Origin: an uncultured Bdellovibrio sp.
GTDB taxonomy: Bacteria > Bdellovibrionota > Bdellovibrionia > Bdellovibrionales > Bdellovibrionaceae
DNA length: 7,111 bases
Assembly (NCBI GenBank): GCA_946480995.1
Contig: CAMLMF010000121.1
Span: forward strand, 1 to 7,111
Direction: 5' to 3'
Numbering within the stretch: position 1 is the stretch's first letter; the number at the start of each line of letters is the position of its first letter. Under the pieces are notes generated by a model. That model was not told the DNA's origin. It saw only the letters and a list, made by a program, of their open reading frames with translations, and ran no database searches. This document shows, piece after piece, positions 5,373 through 7,111 of the stretch. The position numbers were made by a program, and so were the translations under genes.

Positions 5373-6248
5373 ATGGAAATCACCCCTCAAGACACAAATC
5401 TTCCTCAGCCCCCAGAGACTGAATACGTTTTGCACCGTCGTTTTGATCGCATGGGCCGCCTTGTGGGCGATCCGGTGATGAAAAAACTTTTTAATTCTCA
5501 CGTGATGGTGATTGGTTTGGGCGGCGTGGGCTCATGGGCTGCGGAATCTTTAGCACGTTCGGGTGTGGGTAAAATCACTGTGGTTGATTTTGACGAAGTC
5601 TGTATCACAAATGCCAACCGTCAATTGCATGCCTTGCAAGGTCTTGTCGGTAAAAAGAAAGCCGAAGTGATGGGCGAGCGTTTGCGCAAAATCAATCCGC
5701 AAGCCACCATTCAGGTGATTCCAGAATTTTACAACGAAGAAAGCTCAGAGATGATGTTGGCACATCAGCCTGATTTCATCGTCGATGCGATTGATAACAT
5801 GACGGCAAAATGTCATTTGTTGGCGACGTGCCGCGCGCGCGGAATCAAAGTGATCACCTCTGGGGGATCGGCTGCGAAAATGGATCCAACGCGCATCAAG
5901 TTGACTGACTTAGGTAAAACTCACGGAGATCCAATGGCATCTTCCGTGCGCAAAATCCTGCGCCAAAAACACGGCTTCACAGATAATAAAAACTTTGGCA
6001 TCCCGTGTGTGTTTTCAGATGAAAAACCGCGTTTACCAGAAGAACTTAAATACGATAATGGCAATGGTTTTAAATGCGTTTGCCCGCAAAAAAGTGCGTT
6101 GCACGGTTGTGACAACCGCAATGTAATTCATGGCACAGCCAGCTTCGTGACGGGCACCTTTGGTCTGCATATGGCGGCTTACATCGTAAACCATATTTAC
6201 GCCTCAGTGAATCCGACCCCAGAGGCCACAGTTCAGGAGCAAATGTGA
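5373..6248 (+). CDS. tcdA: TcdA-type tRNA threonylcarbamoyladenosine dehydratase (ThiF/MoeB superfamily)
   Basis: A 291-residue E1-like ATP-dependent enzyme. TcdA (CsdL) cyclises t6A37 of ANN-decoding tRNAs to ct6A by adenylating and dehydrating the threonylcarbamoyl carboxylate. Visible are an RFDRMGRLVG lead-in (23-32); the nucleotide-binding GLGGVGSWAAESLARSG (48-64); VDFDEVCITNANRQLHAL (71-88), with the ATP-contacting Asp, Asn and Arg; Lys94-96 near the conserved Lys; VDAIDN (137-142); and PCVFSDEKP (211-219), the TcdA-specific CVFS element. Close overall similarity to E. coli TcdA (VGSWAAE, NRQIHAL, KAEVM, CVFS) separates it from ThiF and MoeB. The N-terminus is about 10-15 residues longer than in E. 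coli, and the C-terminal part holds FKCVCPQKSALHGC (233-246), with three Cys. CGGAG precedes the ATG by five bases. It overlaps the next gene. No CsdA/CsdE partner is visible here. Confidence 0.92.
   Translation: MEITPQDTNLPQPPETEYVLHRRFDRMGRLVGDPVMKKLFNSHVMVIGLGGVGSWAAESLARSGVGKITVVDFDEVCITNANRQLHALQGLVGKKKAEVMGERLRKINPQATIQVIPEFYNEESSEMMLAHQPDFIVDAIDNMTAKCHLLATCRARGIKVITSGGSAAKMDPTRIKLTDLGKTHGDPMASSVRKILRQKHGFTDNKNFGIPCVFSDEKPRLPEELKYDNGNGFKCVCPQKSALHGCDNRNVIHGTASFVTGTFGLHMAAYIVNHIYASVNPTPEATVQEQM
6235..6239 (+). promoter_or_regulatory. Ribosome binding site for the overlapping 51-residue gene
   Basis: AGGAG inside the last codons of the TcdA gene sits five bases before GTG at 6245, the ideal spacing. 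It is the main reason for calling this GTG a real start. Confidence 0.7.
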
Positions 6249-6400
6249 TCGTTTTTGCGTGGTTTACTTTATTGGGTCTAATTATCCTGTTCAGCTTCGG
6301 GTTTGTTACTCTGACTTTTTGGCATTGGTACAAAGAGGCGCAAAAGAAAAAACAAGCTGCTAAAATCGCCCAAAGTGCCTCTGAAATCAGTCCTTCCTAG
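6245..6400 (+). CDS. Small single-pass membrane protein, translationally coupled to TcdA
   Basis: A 51-residue protein starting at GTG, whose last two bases are the first two of the upstream TGA stop (GTGA overlap). An AGGAG lies five bases upstream. Residues 2-25 are strongly hydrophobic (IVFAWFTLLGLIILFSFGFV and on) and form one transmembrane helix. An aromatic WHWY girdle follows (27-29 is WHW), then a lysine-rich, probably helical cytoplasmic tail (KEAQKKKQAAKIAQ) and a short polar end. By the positive-inside rule the C-terminus faces the cytoplasm. The stop/start overlap implies coupled translation with TcdA. I recognise no family and cannot assign a function; it could be a membrane tether or simply a small inner-membrane protein. 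The composition (clean hydrophobic block followed by a charged block) argues that it is coding. Confidence 0.75.
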   Translation: MIVFAWFTLLGLIILFSFGFVTLTFWHWYKEAQKKKQAAKIAQSASEISPS

Positions 6401-6468
6401 GTAATTTTTTTAGGTTTCCGCAAAAGCACAATACAGTTTGTCCCTTCTGTAATAGGAAGGGGCTAGGG
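6392..6468 (+). other. Overlapping inverted repeats in the spacer before the secreted protein gene
   Basis: CCTTCCTA (6392-6399) is the exact reverse complement of TAGGAAGG (6453-6460). The same downstream arm also fits a tighter hairpin in which GTCCCTTC (6440-6447) pairs, with one G-U, with GAAGGGGC (6456-6463) over an 8-base loop. The two foldings exclude each other. A run of seven T at 6405-6411 lies between the outer arms, but no stem directly precedes it. The later T-rich stretch (6474-6487) is not adjacent to the hairpin either, so neither is a convincing intrinsic terminator. The spacer 6401-6499 otherwise shows no gene and no promoter that I trust. Confidence 0.4.
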
Positions 6469-6499
6469 TACTGGTTTTCTTTCTTTCGCGGGGGCTCGT

Positions 6500-7111
6500 A
6501 TGAAGTGGAATCCGTTCGTTTTAGCAGTCGTTTTCTCTCTCCAAACAATCAGTTTCGCTACGGGCGCTCAGGCCCAACAAGCAGACGCTCTTAACTCGGG
6601 CTTGTTACCGGTTGAAAAAGTCCTTCCTGCAGAAGGCACAGTCGATAAGCTTTTTCCCGCAAAATACCGCGTTTTATCTACGACCCTTTTAAATGCGCCC
6701 CTTTTGGATGTGAAACCTCCTGTCGCAACAATTCCTTCAACAACACCGGCGGCCACGCCTGCGACTCCGGCTGCGCCCACAACGCCTGCAACTCCGACCG
6801 TGGAGCCTAAATCCAACTTCCAATGCAATCTTTTTGAAAATTCTGAATTGATTGAACTGTCCAGCGCAGTCACGGCTTTAAATCAAGCTGTCGGCACCCC
6901 AAGCTGCAGCGGCAGTTCCGCGGTGACAGCGCAATCTGTGATCGACAGTAATAAAAAAATCATGGATGCGGTCAATGCTTTGCAGGGATTTATAAACAGC
7001 CCTGAAACTATCACAGCGGATTCTGCCGTTCTTATTTCTAACAACGTCGATGTGGCGATTCGTACTGCGAACTCTTTGGTGAACACCTTGGCCAATACAG
7101 ACTTGATGAGC
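6500..7111 (+). CDS. Secreted protein with Pro/Ala/Thr-rich linker, function unknown (3' end beyond the right edge)
   Basis: 204 residues are visible and the frame is open at the right edge. Residues 1-25 are a Sec signal peptide (MKWNPFVLAVVFSLQTISFATGAQA, likely cleaved before QQ). A short N-terminal region (26-70) is followed by a low-complexity linker rich in Pro, Ala and Thr (about 72-104, with the unit TPATP twice), and then by a domain with two cysteines, Cys109 and Cys136, that could form a disulphide in the periplasm or outside. The C-terminal visible part (138-204) reads as amphipathic helices rich in Ala, Val, Asn and Ser (SVIDSNKKIMDAVNALQGFI; VAIRTANSLVNTLANTD). I recognise no family. 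The start at 6500 fits the signal peptide and has a G-rich GGGGG five bases upstream. It is separated from the TcdA operon by a 99-base spacer and is probably its own transcription unit. Confidence 0.8.
   Translation, partial: MKWNPFVLAVVFSLQTISFATGAQAQQADALNSGLLPVEKVLPAEGTVDKLFPAKYRVLSTTLLNAPLLDVKPPVATIPSTTPAATPATPAAPTTPATPTVEPKSNFQCNLFENSELIELSSAVTALNQAVGTPSCSGSSAVTAQSVIDSNKKIMDAVNALQGFINSPETITADSAVLISNNVDVAIRTANSLVNTLANTDLMS
6755..6796 (+). repeat. Short tandem repeat encoding the Pro/Ala/Thr linker
   Basis: ACGCCTGCGACTCCG at 6755-6769 recurs as ACGCCTGCAACTCCG at 6782-6796 with one mismatch and a 27-base period. It encodes TPATP twice in the linker of the secreted protein; the repeat stays in frame, so slippage by whole units would only change linker length. 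Confidence 0.75.

Noticed and set aside
6070..6333. Minus-strand 87-residue open frame
   Set aside because: Antisense to the TcdA gene end and the 51-residue gene; no start signal.
6568..6873. Minus-strand frame with Gly/Val/Ala-rich repeats
   Set aside because: The repetitive residues are the reverse complement of the Pro/Ala/Thr linker of the plus-strand secreted protein, which has a signal peptide and ribosome binding site.
1..7111. CRISPR array, tRNA, rRNA, insertion sequence, prophage or defence system
   Set aside because: No regularly spaced repeats, no tRNA cloverleaf, no transposase-like frame and no known defence motif were seen; the window reads as core chromosome with envelope and RNA-modification genes.

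Overview
The window is ordinary-looking bacterial chromosome of roughly balanced GC. It is densely packed, with strong purine-rich ribosome binding sites (AGGAG or GAAGGAG type) and genes on both strands. Two proteins carry Sec-type signal peptides, one looks like a lipoprotein and one looks like an outer-membrane beta-barrel, so the host is Gram-negative. The overall flavour resembles Bdellovibrio and its relatives, but that is an impression from protein style and codon use, not a database match. I see no mobile element, CRISPR array, tRNA, rRNA or phage gene.

Layout from left to right. (1) A minus-strand gene cut by the left edge encodes a probable exported endonuclease/exonuclease/phosphatase-fold (EEP) lipoprotein. 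(2) Divergent from it is a plus-strand gene for a signal-peptide-bearing, beta-rich probable outer-membrane protein. (3) Its stop codon directly abuts the stop codon of a convergent RluA-type pseudouridine synthase. (4) Divergent from that is a DedA-family membrane protein that begins at TTG. (5) A bidirectional terminator separates the DedA gene from a convergent, unrecognised 352-residue protein. (6) Divergent from that protein is a compact plus-strand operon: a TatD-family metal-dependent hydrolase, a TcdA-type (ThiF/MoeB superfamily) tRNA threonylcarbamoyladenosine dehydratase, and an overlapping 51-residue single-pass membrane protein that starts at GTG. (7) After a 99-base spacer with foldable inverted repeats comes a secreted protein with a Pro/Ala/Thr-rich linker, cut by the right edge.

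How the genes fit together. Two are tRNA/rRNA-modification enzymes (the RluA-type synthase and TcdA), two are nuclease-like (the TatD hydrolase and the EEP lipoprotein), and the remainder are envelope proteins or unknowns. Apart from the TatD-TcdA-small protein operon, I see no evidence that the genes form one pathway. The observations most worth a second look are two genes whose best promoter sits so close to the ATG that the mRNA would be leaderless, the coupled 51-residue membrane protein, the zero-gap convergent stop codons, a TatD homologue that has lost a usually conserved arginine, and the unrecognised 352-residue protein.
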